Positions 7,828-16,467 of a stretch of DNA of 44,914 bases are shown here, in pieces. The position numbers were made by a program, and so were the translations under genes. The stretch spans positions 1 through 44,914 of the forward strand of contig NZ_JAPWBR010000015.1 of assembly GCF_041433555.1 (NCBI RefSeq), in the 5' to 3' direction. The notes below the pieces were generated by a model. That model worked only from the letters and a program-made list of their open reading frames with translations. It had not been told where the DNA came from and did no database searches. The DNA comes from Granulicatella sp041433555. Its GTDB lineage: Bacteria > Bacillota > Bacilli > Lactobacillales > Aerococcaceae. Within the stretch, counting starts at the first letter, position 1. Each line of letters starts with the position of its first letter.

Positions 7828-8772
7828 TTATTTAGCTAATTTTTCTTTAACTTCTTCCACGTAGTTATAAACCATGTGACCTGCTTGTCCGCCATCCCCA
7901 ACAGCTGTTGTGATTTGACGCAATGTTTTTTGACGAACATCGCCCACTGCAAAGATTCCAGGAATAGAAGTTTCCATTTGCTCGTTAGTGACAATCCAAC
8001 CTTCTGCATCTGTGATGTTTAAGTCTTTGAATGGATCAGAAACTGGTAATAGGCCTACATAAATGAAGACACCATCCGCATCATGCGTTGTTACTTCGCC
8101 TGTATTTACATCTTTTACGCGAACGCCTGTGATTTTAGAACCGTCTCCTACGAATTCTTCAACGGTTGAATTCCATAAGAAGTCGATTTTTTCGTTGGCG
8201 AATGCACGGTCTTGCAATACTTTTTGCGCACGTAATTGGTCACGACGGTGAACGATTGTTACGCTTTGTCCGAATTGTGTTAAATACGTTCCTTCTTCAA
8301 CGGCTGAGTCGCCTCCACCGATAACAAAGATTTTCTTATCTTTGAAGAATGCTCCATCACAAACTGCACAGTAAGAAACGCCACGTCCAGCGTACTCTTC
8401 TTCCCCTGGCACTTCTAATTTACGGTGATAAGAACCAGTCGCGATGACTACTGCATAAGCGTAATAAATTTTCTTCCCTGCAGTGATGACTTTAAGGTCG
8501 CCTTCTAATTCGATTTTTGAAACTTGGCCATAAGCATATTCTGCACCGAATTGCATCGCACCTTTATACATATTGTCGGCTAATTCTGGCCCAGAAATCG
8601 TAGGGAAACCAGGATAGTTTTCTACATCTGAAGTGTTTAATAATTCTCCACCAGGAACACCTTTTTCGAGGATTAATGTTTTTAAATTTGCACGAGAAGT
8701 ATAAAGCGCTGCGGTCATCCCACCAGGGCCACTTCCGATAATGACTACATCATAAATTGTTCTTTCTTCCAT
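7828..8772 (-). CDS. trxB: Thioredoxin-disulfide reductase
   Basis: The protein has 314 aa from the ATG at 8772, which has AAAGGAGAA upstream; the longer frame from 8820 has no ribosome site. It is an FAD/NADPH flavoenzyme that keeps thioredoxin reduced. The FAD site is GSGPGG at 13-18, the redox pair is C135-A-V-C138, the NADPH site is GGGDSA at 152-157, and the C-terminal FAD motif is GIFAVGDVR. It is the last gene of the hprK-lgt-gpsA-galU-trxB cluster, 97 bp after galU, and is followed by a terminator. Confidence 0.95.
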   Translation of the reverse strand: MEERTIYDVVIIGSGPGGMTAALYTSRANLKTLILEKGVPGGELLNTSDVENYPGFPTISGPELADNMYKGAMQFGAEYAYGQVSKIELEGDLKVITAGKKIYYAYAVVIATGSYHRKLEVPGEEEYAGRGVSYCAVCDGAFFKDKKIFVIGGGDSAVEEGTYLTQFGQSVTIVHRRDQLRAQKVLQDRAFANEKIDFLWNSTVEEFVGDGSKITGVRVKDVNTGEVTTHDADGVFIYVGLLPVSDPFKDLNITDAEGWIVTNEQMETSIPGIFAVGDVRQKTLRQITTAVGDGGQAGHMVYNYVEEVKEKLAK

Positions 8773-8869
8773 CAGAGATTCTCCTTTTGTATAAACTAAG
8801 AGCGCTGAGACATAGTCCAACGCTCCTCTTCATTTTTAAGTGTAAGATACTCCCTTTAAAACGGCAACT

Positions 8870-9763
8870 TTATTGCTCACCTAAAGTTCCTTCGAGTTTT
8901 TTACCTAATTCAATCACGTATTGTTTTAAGCTGTCTTTGATTTCTGGATGTTCTAGTCCGAATTCAATACTTGTTTTCATGAATCCAAACTTGTCACCCA
9001 CATCGAAACGCTCACCCTTGAATTGTTTCGCAAACACTCTTTGAGTAAGGTTCAATGTATCAATGGCATCTGTTAATTGAATTTCGCCACCCGCACCTGG
9101 TTCTTGTTTTTCTAAAATCTCAAAAATTTCAGGTGTTAATAAGTAACGACCAATAATCGCTAAGTTACTTGGCGCATCTTCAGGTTTTGGTTTTTCTACG
9201 AAACGACGTACATTGAATAATCCATCTTCTACTTGGCTTTCAGGATCAATAATTCCGTACTTATATGTTTCTTCATGAGGAACTTCCATTACCGCGATAT
9301 TTGAAGCATGAGTTTTTTCGTACCCTTCAATTAATTGTTTTGTTAAAGGCACTTCATCACGCATAATATCGTCCCCAAGCATAATCACGAATGGCTCGCC
9401 ACCCACGAATGCTTTCGCTTGAAGCACAGCGTCTCCTAATCCTTTTGGATAAGATTGACGCACAAAATATAAGTTAATTCCTGTTGTTTCTTGAACAAGT
9501 TCTAATAACTCTGTCTTTCCTTTTGCTTCAAGGTTTGACTCTAATTCGATGTTTGAATCGAAATGGTCTTCGATAGGACGTTTGCTCTTACCAGTTACGA
9601 TTAAGATATCCTCAATTCCTGATGCTAGAGCTTCCTCAACGATATATTGAATCGTTGGTTTATCTACGATTGGCAGCATTTCTTTCGCCATCGCTTTTGT
9701 TGCTGGTAGGAAACGAGTTCCTAACCCTGCTGCTGGAATAACGGCTTTTCTAACTTTTGTCAT
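8870..9763 (-). CDS. galU: UTP-glucose-1-phosphate uridylyltransferase
   Basis: The protein has 297 aa and makes UDP-glucose from UTP and glucose-1-phosphate for envelope glycolipids and polysaccharides. The nucleotide-binding AAGLGTRFLPATKA is at about 11-24; other family segments are VTGKSKRPIEDHFD, MLGDDIM and RFVEKPKPEDAPSNLAIIGRY. The start is ATG 9763, with GGAGGA 8 bp upstream; the frame extends to 9826 but would overlap gpsA. Its product also feeds the UDP-galactose pool that a mutase (38.3 kb) would draw on. Confidence 0.94.
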   Translation of the reverse strand: MTKVRKAVIPAAGLGTRFLPATKAMAKEMLPIVDKPTIQYIVEEALASGIEDILIVTGKSKRPIEDHFDSNIELESNLEAKGKTELLELVQETTGINLYFVRQSYPKGLGDAVLQAKAFVGGEPFVIMLGDDIMRDEVPLTKQLIEGYEKTHASNIAVMEVPHEETYKYGIIDPESQVEDGLFNVRRFVEKPKPEDAPSNLAIIGRYLLTPEIFEILEKQEPGAGGEIQLTDAIDTLNLTQRVFAKQFKGERFDVGDKFGFMKTSIEFGLEHPEIKDSLKQYVIELGKKLEGTLGEQ

Positions 9764-9785
9764 AGGTCTGTTCCTCCGATTTGCT

Positions 9786-10805
9786 TTATTGGTGTTCTTT
9801 AATCGATGCTTCTGATTTAAATTCACGACCCATTAGGCGTTGAATCTCTTCGCGAACATCATGTCCTTTATATAAAACATTGTAAACAGCAGTTGTAATT
9901 GGCATTTCGATATTCTTCTCTTGTGCCAAAGCGTAGACGGCTTTACACGTTTCTACCCCTTCTACAACCATTCCCATATTTTCCAAAATCGTTGGAAGCG
10001 GAATGCCTTTCCCGATTTGGTCCCCACATCTCCAGTTACGAGAATGAATACTCGTACATGTTACGATTAAATCGCCCACACCACTAAGTCCAATAAAGGT
10101 CAGTGGATCTGCGCCAAATGCAATTCCTAGGCGACTAATTTCCGATAATCCTCTTGTCATTAACGCAGCTTTTGCATTGTCCCCATAGCCTAAACCATGA
10201 AGAGCCCCTGCTCCAACCGCAATAACGTTTTTAAGTGCAGCTCCCATTTCTACTCCGACACAGTCCGTATTTGTATAGACACGGAAGAAGGAATTACTGA
10301 AAAGAGTTTGTACATACTTAGCAGATTCCAAGTTTTCGCATGCTGCAGTTATGGTTGTGATGTCACGACGCGCCACTTCTTCGGCATGACTTGGTCCAGA
10401 TAACACCACGATATCTTCGTAGCTGTCACGGTCCAACTCTTCAGCTAAAATTTCTGAAATACGTTTAAACGTTTCTTGTTCTAACCCTTTACTTGCATGA
10501 ATAATCATCGGTTTATTTTCTAGTAATCCATTTAATTGTTTGGCTACTAAACGAATGACTTTTGTTGGGAGTACGAATAAGACCGCATCCACACCCTTCA
10601 CGGCTTCGGCTAAATCTAAATAGCCTCGAATTGCTGGATCTAGAAAGACTCCAGGAAGGTAATGTTCATTCGTATGACGCTCATTAATTTCTTGAATTTG
10701 AGCTTCGTTATTTCCCCATAAGCGAGCTTCATGATGGTTTTCTGCGAGCACCATTGCCAGTGCTGTCCCCCATGAACCTGCTCCTAAAATAGCTACTTTT
10801 GTCAT
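9786..10805 (-). CDS. gpsA: Glycerol-3-phosphate dehydrogenase [NAD(P)+]
   Basis: The protein has 339 aa and reduces dihydroxyacetone phosphate to sn-glycerol-3-phosphate, the backbone for phospholipids. The Rossmann motif GAGSWGTALA is at 8-17. GPSHAEEV, the catalytic-lysine region ALKNVIAVGAG and the GLSGVGDLIVTCTS signature are all present. Gap to lgt is 12 bp and to galU 22 bp, so they are clearly co-transcribed. Confidence 0.95.
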   Translation of the reverse strand: MTKVAILGAGSWGTALAMVLAENHHEARLWGNNEAQIQEINERHTNEHYLPGVFLDPAIRGYLDLAEAVKGVDAVLFVLPTKVIRLVAKQLNGLLENKPMIIHASKGLEQETFKRISEILAEELDRDSYEDIVVLSGPSHAEEVARRDITTITAACENLESAKYVQTLFSNSFFRVYTNTDCVGVEMGAALKNVIAVGAGALHGLGYGDNAKAALMTRGLSEISRLGIAFGADPLTFIGLSGVGDLIVTCTSIHSRNWRCGDQIGKGIPLPTILENMGMVVEGVETCKAVYALAQEKNIEMPITTAVYNVLYKGHDVREEIQRLMGREFKSEASIKEHQ

Positions 10806-10817
10806 AGTTGTTCTCCT

Positions 10818-11675
10818 TTACGCTTTTCCAAACAATACTGGAGATTGTGGATCGTCAATCGATACATAATCTGGCACGGCTGGAACTCTACGTCTTCTCA
10901 CCACGATAATAGCGATGCCTAATAAGAATAACACAATTGAGACTAATTGCGAAATTCGGATAATACCAAACATCCAGAGGCTATCTGTACGCATTCCTTC
11001 AATAAAGAAGCGCCCAAATGAATACCATAATAAGTATCCTGACATGATTTCTCCGACTTTTACGCCTTTACGTCTGCGTAAGTAGAATAAAATTAATACG
11101 CCGACAAAAGACCAAAGTGATTCATATAAGAAAGTTGGATGGTAATAAACACCATCGATATGCATTTGTTCAATAATGAAGTTTGGTAAATGCAAGCCTT
11201 CTAAAAAGGCACGTGTTACGACTTCTCCGTGTGCTTCTTGGTTGGTGAAGTTTCCCCAACGTCCAATCGCTTGTGCGAGTAAAACGACAGGTGCCAAGAT
11301 GTCTAAGAGTAATGCAAACGATACTTTTTCTTTTTTCGCAAACCAGTAGACAGTTGCTGCACCGGCAATGACACCACCGTAGATGGCTATTCCTCCATGC
11401 CAAATTTGGATGATTTCACCAGGATTTGCGAAGTAGTACTGCCATTCAAATAGAATATAGTACAATCGCGCACCCACGAATCCAAGAGGCACAGCCCAAA
11501 ATACTAAATCGATGATAAATTCTTTACGGTATCCTTTACGAGTGGCTTCTTTATCCGCCAATGTTGTTGCTAAATAAATTGCAAAAGCAATAATAATCCC
11601 ATACCAACGCACTTGTAATCCACCGATTTCAAACGCAATCGGATTAATGGCCGAAACCATTTCTAAAACATTCAT
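10818..11675 (-). CDS. lgt: Prolipoprotein diacylglyceryl transferase
   Basis: A membrane enzyme of 285 aa with about seven helices that moves diacylglycerol from phosphatidylglycerol to the lipobox Cys of preprolipoproteins. Present are HGG at 93-95 and the family signature GRWGNFTNQEAHG at 138-150. AGAGGTT precedes the ATG. It follows hprK by 11 bp. Clients in this window include the lipoprotein at 7.2-7.7 kb and the sugar-binding protein at 28.9-30.3 kb. Confidence 0.95.
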   Translation of the reverse strand: MNVLEMVSAINPIAFEIGGLQVRWYGIIIAFAIYLATTLADKEATRKGYRKEFIIDLVFWAVPLGFVGARLYYILFEWQYYFANPGEIIQIWHGGIAIYGGVIAGAATVYWFAKKEKVSFALLLDILAPVVLLAQAIGRWGNFTNQEAHGEVVTRAFLEGLHLPNFIIEQMHIDGVYYHPTFLYESLWSFVGVLILFYLRRRKGVKVGEIMSGYLLWYSFGRFFIEGMRTDSLWMFGIIRISQLVSIVLFLLGIAIIVVRRRRVPAVPDYVSIDDPQSPVLFGKA

Positions 11676-11686
11676 GTAACTAACCT

Positions 11687-12616
11687 CTAAACTTCTTTAT
11701 TTTCTGCAATTAATTGTGTTAAACGATTCGTGAAGCTTTCTGTTGCATCGAATCCCATTTTCTTCGCACGGAAATTCATACATGCTACTTCTAAGATAAT
11801 CGATACGTTACGACCAGTCTTCACTGGGATGCGGATTTTCGGAATCTCTACACCCATCAATTCAACATTTTCCATATATCCACCTAAACGGTCATATCTC
11901 TTATCAGGTGTCCAGTTTTCAAGATGAACCACTAAATCGACTTGTTTTTGATCCAGAATTGCCCCTGCACCAAAGAGCGTCATCACATCCACAATACCAA
12001 CACCGCGGATTTCGATTAAGTTGTTCAAGATTTCTGGTGCTTCCCCGATTAATGTTAATTCATCGTATTGATACAACTCTACTCGGTCATCCGCAACAAG
12101 ACGGTGTCCTTTTTGCACAAGCTCTAACGCAGTTTCAGATTTACCGACGCCACTTTCACCTGTAATCAACAGACCAATTCCGAATACATCGAGTAATACA
12201 CCGTGTACCGAAGAACGCTCCGCCAATCTTCCTTCTAAGAAGTTTGTGACACTACTTGATACTTGTGTTGTCTTCGAAGTTGCTTGTAAAATTGGAATTT
12301 GCGCTTTTGCAGCAGCTTCCACTAATTCTTTTGGCGGTTCTAGTTTTCTTGAAATAATAAAACATGGTGTCTCTGGTTTACAAAGATGTTCCATCACTTC
12401 TAATCGAATCCCTTCATCCATGGATGCCACAAAAGAAGTTTCTGTACGACCTAATAACTGGATACGTTCTGCTGGATAGAAATTTAAAAATCCTGCTAAT
12501 TCTAATCCCGGTCTTGAAATTTCACTTGTAACGATTGGACGGTCAAGATACTCCTCTCCATAAATTGGTTTTAAATGAATATTCTTGATTAATTCTCTAA
12601 CCGTAACACTTTTCAT
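11687..12616 (-). CDS. hprK: HPr kinase/phosphorylase
   Basis: The protein has 309 aa and phosphorylates or dephosphorylates HPr on Ser46, the signal that activates CcpA-type catabolite control. The C-terminal domain has the catalytic His in SVHGVLLD (His138 region), Walker A GESGVGKS at 153-160 and the signature EIRGVGIVDVMTLFG at about 202-216. I choose ATG 12616 with GAGGGA upstream rather than the ATG four codons earlier; 309 aa fits the family (about 310). It heads the operon. The cre-like sites at the sugar importer promoter (30.3 kb) are the type of target its pathway controls. Confidence 0.95.
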   Translation of the reverse strand: MKSVTVRELIKNIHLKPIYGEEYLDRPIVTSEISRPGLELAGFLNFYPAERIQLLGRTETSFVASMDEGIRLEVMEHLCKPETPCFIISRKLEPPKELVEAAAKAQIPILQATSKTTQVSSSVTNFLEGRLAERSSVHGVLLDVFGIGLLITGESGVGKSETALELVQKGHRLVADDRVELYQYDELTLIGEAPEILNNLIEIRGVGIVDVMTLFGAGAILDQKQVDLVVHLENWTPDKRYDRLGGYMENVELMGVEIPKIRIPVKTGRNVSIILEVACMNFRAKKMGFDATESFTNRLTQLIAENKEV

Positions 12617-12644
12617 ATTATCCCTCATTTCTTTATACCCTTCT

Positions 12645-12673
12645 ACTATACCATATTTGAGCGCTTTCTTGTA
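12645..12673 (-). promoter_or_regulatory. Promoter of the hprK operon, with a weak cre-like site
   Basis: The extended -10 box TGGTATAGT (TATAGT at 12645-12650) lies 28 bp upstream of hprK; the -35 (TACAAG, 12668-12673) is poor. Between them AGAAAGCGCTCAAA (minus strand, 12656-12669) keeps the AAAGCGCT centre of a cre box but loses both outer TG/CA pairs. CcpA binding is therefore only a possibility. Confidence 0.45.
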
Positions 12674-12754
12674 TGCTTTTAGAATTTATTAAACTTCTGT
12701 TCATTCTGCCAAATAATCTAAAAAATATTTTTTTAAAAAAATTGAGCAACCTAC

Positions 12755-12782
12755 TTGAATATTTTATAGGATTTTATATAAT
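12755..12782 (+). promoter_or_regulatory. Promoter of the DUF3290-DUF421 pair
   Basis: TTGAAT at 12755-12760, a 16-bp spacer and TATAAT at 12777-12782, followed by TAGGAGG before the ATG at 12813. Confidence 0.75.
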
Positions 12783-12812
12783 AGTCTAAGTTTCTGAATA
12801 GGAGGAAAAAAC

Positions 12813-13262
12813 ATGGTATTTTATTCATATGAATTTTTAAAAAGTAAAGTTCAACAAATTGATTATATTCAATTAGGACTGACACTTTTTGTCATTGTTA
12901 TTTTAGCAATTGCCTTATATCGTTATTTTAAAAATAAACAAGACACAAAATTTCGCGAATTAGCATTAATCGCCGTCATCGGTATCTTAATTCTTGCTGG
13001 TTCTAAGATTGCTGACTTACAGTTTTCTAAAAATTCAGAAAATCAATATTCTGGAGCCCTTCGCTTCGTTGAAACGATCGCTCAAGATTTACATGTTAAT
13101 AAAGAAGATGTCTATATTAATACTGAAGCCGCAAAGGATGGAGCCATCGTCAAAGTTGGCGATCAATTCTATCGAGTATTAACAGGAGATAGCCCGGAAC
13201 ATTACCTACTCGAAAAAATGGAATTGCAAAATCCAAAAGTTACGATTAAGGAGGCTGAATAA
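12813..13262 (+). CDS. DUF3290 family membrane protein
   Basis: The protein has 149 aa. Two hydrophobic helices (about 20-42 and 50-63) are followed by a soluble domain of about 85 residues. It matches the DUF3290 pattern, a family that regularly precedes a DUF421 gene as here; the two genes are separated by one base after the stop. AGGAGG lies upstream of the ATG. No biochemical function is established that I can name. The pairing suggests a two-protein membrane complex. Confidence 0.8.
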   Translation: MVFYSYEFLKSKVQQIDYIQLGLTLFVIVILAIALYRYFKNKQDTKFRELALIAVIGILILAGSKIADLQFSKNSENQYSGALRFVETIAQDLHVNKEDVYINTEAAKDGAIVKVGDQFYRVLTGDSPEHYLLEKMELQNPKVTIKEAE

Positions 13263-13263
13263 G

Positions 13264-13896
13264 TTGAACCTTTCATATATCGATGTCGCAATCAAACTTG
13301 CACTTGGACTATTATCATTAATTGTTGTAATCAACTACACTGGGAAAGGAAACCTCGCCCCTACATCTGCAAGTGACCAAATACAAAACTATGTACTCGG
13401 GGGAATTCTCGGGGGTGTGATTTATAATCCATCCATTACCATCTTACAATACTGCATCATCTTATTAATTTGGTTTGCGTTAGTACTAACCCTTCGCTGG
13501 GTAAAAACAAATAATCGTACAGTGAAGAAGATGCTTGACGGTGAACCTTTACAATTAATTAAACATGGGAAAATTGATGTTGAAAATGTGCGTTTAGCTG
13601 GTCTAACGGCTCAAGAAGTTGCTTTTAAATTACGTTCACAAGGAGTCTTCTCTATTCGCGATGTAAAAAGTGCCATCTTAGAACAAAACGGACAACTCAT
13701 CTTGACAAAATTTGGTGAAGAAAATCCAAAATATCCAATCATTACAGATGGTGTCATTCAACAAAACATTTTAGAAGTCATCGACAAAACAGAAGATTGG
13801 GTTACTGAACAACTAGCTGCCCAAGATATTCAAGATGTTTCAGATGTATTCCTTGCAGAATACAATAACGGCCAATTAATGGTTGTGAAATACTAA
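13264..13896 (+). CDS. DUF421 (YetF family) membrane protein
   Basis: The protein has 210 aa. Three N-terminal helices (about 5-25, 40-60, 65-80) and then the YetF-type cytosolic domain with the family segment EPLQLIKHGKIDVENVR and LRSQGVFSIRDVKSAILEQNGQL. The start is TTG 13264, with AAGGAGG 9-10 bp upstream inside the end of the DUF3290 gene. In Bacillus, related YetF/YdfS-type proteins have spore or germination roles, which would not apply in a lactic acid bacterium; the function here is open. Confidence 0.85.
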   Translation: MNLSYIDVAIKLALGLLSLIVVINYTGKGNLAPTSASDQIQNYVLGGILGGVIYNPSITILQYCIILLIWFALVLTLRWVKTNNRTVKKMLDGEPLQLIKHGKIDVENVRLAGLTAQEVAFKLRSQGVFSIRDVKSAILEQNGQLILTKFGEENPKYPIITDGVIQQNILEVIDKTEDWVTEQLAAQDIQDVSDVFLAEYNNGQLMVVKY

Positions 13897-13904
13897 TTGA
13901 ATCC

Positions 13905-13940
13905 AAACAAAAAAAAGCGACCAATTGGTCGCTTTTTTGT
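13905..13940. terminator. Bidirectional terminator between DUF421 and liaZ
   Basis: A perfect 28-bp palindrome (13911-13938) has GCGACC...GGTCGC as the stem, flanked by A6 and T6. It serves the plus-strand pair and the converging minus-strand liaXYZ unit. Confidence 0.9.
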
Positions 13941-13948
13941 TTGGTCTA

Positions 13949-14287
13949 TTAGTCAACTAGATTTTCAACAAAGCGTTGGAAAATCGTTAACAGAACGCTC
14001 ACCACTAAGGTAATGAATGGACTCGCAAAAGTAAATCCAGGTCCTACAAACAATGATGTTAAGCTTAACATCATCGCATTTAACACAAAGCTAAAGCATC
14101 CAAACGTTACAATTGTGACTGGTAATGTTAAAAGGAATAAAATCGGTTTAACAAATAGGTTTAGTACCGCGAGAACGATACTTGCAACAAGCGCTGCTAC
14201 CCAGTTCGTAACGTAAAATTGTGGTACAAACCACGCAATCACCAAGAACCCTAATGTGTTAATAGCAATCTTTTTAGTAATTGACAC
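13949..14287 (-). CDS. liaZ: LiaZ/YvlD-like membrane protein (phage holin-like family)
   Basis: The protein has 112 aa with four hydrophobic helices and the family motif FVKPILFLLTLPVTIVTFGCF. It starts at GTG 14287, whose G is also the last base of the preceding TAG stop (TAGTG), so it is translationally coupled to the PspC-like gene. Third gene of an operon matching liaXYZ of Enterococcus and yvlBCD of Bacillus, which respond to cell-envelope stress through LiaFSR. No liaFSR genes are in the window. Confidence 0.8.
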   Translation of the reverse strand: MSITKKIAINTLGFLVIAWFVPQFYVTNWVAALVASIVLAVLNLFVKPILFLLTLPVTIVTFGCFSFVLNAMMLSLTSLFVGPGFTFASPFITLVVSVLLTIFQRFVENLVD

Positions 14288-14586
14288 TAAAAATCACTCC
14301 AATCGTCGTCATCATCTTCCTCTACGCGGCGCGCCGTTTTACGCGGGCGAGAGCTTCCAGAAGTGTAATAGTAAGTATTTCTGCGTCTATTGTCACGATA
14401 ATACCCAGTGCTTTCTTCTGGAATAATGATAGCAAGTAAGATGTAAAGGATGATAGGGAAACCTGAGAAACTACAAATAATAAACAGCACACGTACAATT
14501 GTTGGATCTACATCGAAGTATTCTGCAATACCGCCCATAACCCCACAAACAACTCTGTTCTTTCTTGAGCGTCTTAATTTTTTCAT
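14287..14586 (-). CDS. liaY: LiaY/YvlC-like PspC-domain protein
   Basis: The protein has 99 aa. The N-terminal PspC domain carries the typical RSRKNRVVCGVMGGIAEYF and DPTIVRVLFI, followed by a hydrophobic helix (PIILYILLAIIIP). The tail is charged (about 60-99), with a run of acidic residues before WSDF. PspC proteins sit in the membrane and sense or buffer envelope stress. It lies 5 bp after the liaX stop and overlaps liaZ by one base. Confidence 0.85.
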   Translation of the reverse strand: MKKLRRSRKNRVVCGVMGGIAEYFDVDPTIVRVLFIICSFSGFPIILYILLAIIIPEESTGYYRDNRRRNTYYYTSGSSRPRKTARRVEEDDDDDWSDF

Positions 14587-14591
14587 TTTGT

Positions 14592-16028
14592 TTATCCTTC
14601 TTTCTTGCTACTTGAATCTGATTGTAGCTGATTTACTTGTATATTTCCAGTTGTAGTTTCTGCGACTACTCTTGTCATTGAGTTTCGAGTTTTACGAATC
14701 AATGCACTTCTTTCTGCTAAATCCTTCGTTTGTCGAATCACTTCAAAGACTGTTTCATCAAAGTGAATCGAACCAAGTGACGTTTCAATTTCGGCTTCCA
14801 GTCCGACTTCTTCAGCAACTTCAATTTTAATATTTCCGTTTACTGTTTCAACGTCTACTTTTTTCGTTTCAGGATGTGCTACTGCTATTTTAATGTTTCC
14901 TGTCACCGCTTCTAGCTTCGTTCCTAAGAATTGACCATCGAGATGAATATTTCCGTTTACTGTTTCAGACACGATATCTTTGAATTCGAGGTGTTCATAT
15001 TTAAGATTTCCGTTCACTGTTTCGGCTTCAAGGAGAACACCTTTGACATCTTTCAAACGAATATCTCCATTATCCACTTCGAAGTAGTAATCTTTTCCTT
15101 CTAATTCCTTCAAATGAATGGTTGTATTCAAGCCTTTGATGGCTACATAATCATACACTTTTTGAGGAAGTGAAATCGTCCAATCGCAATAAACGCGCTT
15201 GCTGACACTCTTGATAACAATCTTATCGTCGTCCACGCCAACCTTCACACGGTCACGAACAAATCCTTCCGCATCGAAAAACTCTTCGTCTTGCGCAGCC
15301 ACGCGGCAATTTCCTTCAATCGTCATCGTGTTGCCAGGAACAGTCTTCACACGAACAATTCCGTTGGCCACTTTGAAATCGAGAATACTCGCATCATCAA
15401 TCACTTGATGGAAATGATACGGTACTTTTTTGCCGTTTTTGGCTTCTAAGTAAGGCATGTTCACTTCTGTATTTTGAATAACTGATCCCACCGCTGTCAC
15501 AATTGAGTCTGCGAATTTTGCAGCCCATGAAGAGATATTTCCCGCTGTTCTACGAGTTTTATCTTCCCAGTCAGTGTCTTGCACTTTCTTCTTCGCTTTC
15601 TTAAAGCTTTCTTCCCATTCTTCTTTCTTTTCAGCTTTTACTTTTGCATCGGCTTGTTTCTTTTCTTGTAACAAACTCTTATATTGGTTATTTAATTGCT
15701 CCGCTTCTTCTTGCAAGCGAACAAGTTCCATTTCTTCATCCACTGTCAACGGTTCAAGTTGCTCAGCCGTTTTGATTTCATCGATACGGCGATCGATTTC
15801 TTTTGTACGTTTTAAGACCGCTTGAATCGATTCGTCTGTTTGGTCGCTTTGAGCTGAGAATTTTGTAAATACACTCGCTACCCCTTCTAATACAGAATCG
15901 ACTTGGCTTGAAGTTGGTTGTTCTTTGTTGCTTGCCTTCTCACCCATTTTTTCGAGTAATACTACTGCTTCCTCTGCTGAAATAATTCCTTTGTCTACTA
16001 ATTCTAAAATTCTATCTTTTTGATTCAT
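14592..16028 (-). CDS. liaX: LiaX-like envelope-stress protein (DUF4097 domain)
   Basis: The protein has 478 aa. The N terminus RILELVDKGIISAEEAVVLLEKMG is a small helical domain, followed by a long charged coiled coil (about 65-150) and a C-terminal DUF4097 beta-repeat domain. In that domain an element of the form ETVNGNI / AVTGNIKI / TTTGNIQV recurs about six times, as expected for a beta-helix-like stack. In Enterococcus faecalis LiaX is a surface or released sensor protecting against daptomycin and antimicrobial peptides; assigning the same role here is inference from domain order and operon context. No signal peptide is visible. AAGGGGG precedes the ATG. Confidence 0.82.
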   Translation of the reverse strand: MNQKDRILELVDKGIISAEEAVVLLEKMGEKASNKEQPTSSQVDSVLEGVASVFTKFSAQSDQTDESIQAVLKRTKEIDRRIDEIKTAEQLEPLTVDEEMELVRLQEEAEQLNNQYKSLLQEKKQADAKVKAEKKEEWEESFKKAKKKVQDTDWEDKTRRTAGNISSWAAKFADSIVTAVGSVIQNTEVNMPYLEAKNGKKVPYHFHQVIDDASILDFKVANGIVRVKTVPGNTMTIEGNCRVAAQDEEFFDAEGFVRDRVKVGVDDDKIVIKSVSKRVYCDWTISLPQKVYDYVAIKGLNTTIHLKELEGKDYYFEVDNGDIRLKDVKGVLLEAETVNGNLKYEHLEFKDIVSETVNGNIHLDGQFLGTKLEAVTGNIKIAVAHPETKKVDVETVNGNIKIEVAEEVGLEAEIETSLGSIHFDETVFEVIRQTKDLAERSALIRKTRNSMTRVVAETTTGNIQVNQLQSDSSSKKEG

Positions 16029-16199
16029 TTTCGTTTCCCCCTTAAATCGGTTCGTTCTTGATTACATTCTTAGTGTACAAAACTTCACTGATGAAATCAT
16101 AGGACCTAAGGTGGATTTTTCGTCCAACCTTCTCTAAACCCAAAGTTGTATATCGAGTGTTTTATCTTTCCTCCCCCTACAATTTGATAATGACGTTCT
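16029..16199 (-). promoter_or_regulatory. Upstream region of liaXYZ, with an inverted repeat
   Basis: No gene is visible here. AAGGTGGA (16108-16115) and TCCAACCTT (16123-16131) form an inverted repeat with one bulge, about 80 bp upstream of liaX. It could be an operator for a LiaR-type regulator, but I could not match it to a remembered consensus. No strong promoter boxes were identified. Confidence 0.3.
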
Positions 16200-16387
16200 A
16201 AGATTCCGTAGAATTCAACGGATTTTATACTTGCAGTAATGGGGAATTGTATTAAATGCGAAATAGAGAATGTAGGAATTTATTCCGTACATTCTCTTTG
16301 AGGCTTTAAAGGTGAGAGACCTTGGCTCGAACCGGTACCCCATTACAGCAATGTATAAATAAATCCGTAGGAATTCGAAGGAATCTT
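16200..16387 (+). repeat. Structured intergenic repeat, copy B
   Basis: Outer arms AAGATTCC (16200-16207) and GGAATCTT (16380-16387), then GAATTC/GAATTC, ACGGATTT/AAATCCGT and GTAATGGGG/CCCCATTAC. Inside: TTAAA/TTTAA second stem, hairpin AGAGAATGTAGG...GTACATTCTCT, and GGTGAG...CTCGAACC. It sits between divergent liaX and trmN6 and upstream of the trmN6 promoter, so it is not simply a 5' leader of that gene. A short ATAAATCCGTA-like stretch recurs after rsmI near 18418. Confidence 0.88.
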
Positions 16388-16406
16388 TCTTATATAGTGT
16401 CCCTTC

Positions 16407-16435
16407 TTGCGCCATTACCAATTTGTTGTTACACT
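16407..16435 (+). promoter_or_regulatory. Promoter of the trmN6-yazA-rsmI operon
   Basis: TTGCGC at 16407-16412, a 17-bp spacer and TACACT at 16430-16435, with TG one base upstream of the -10 box. AGGAG follows before the ATG at 16468. Confidence 0.6.
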
Positions 16436-16467
16436 TTGGATACAGTAATTGTAGGAGTTGGAAAGTA

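Noticed and set aside
16200..16387. Repeat copy B as a cis-acting riboswitch for trmN6
   Set aside because: A credible promoter for trmN6 lies downstream of the element, and other copies have no consistent position relative to genes.
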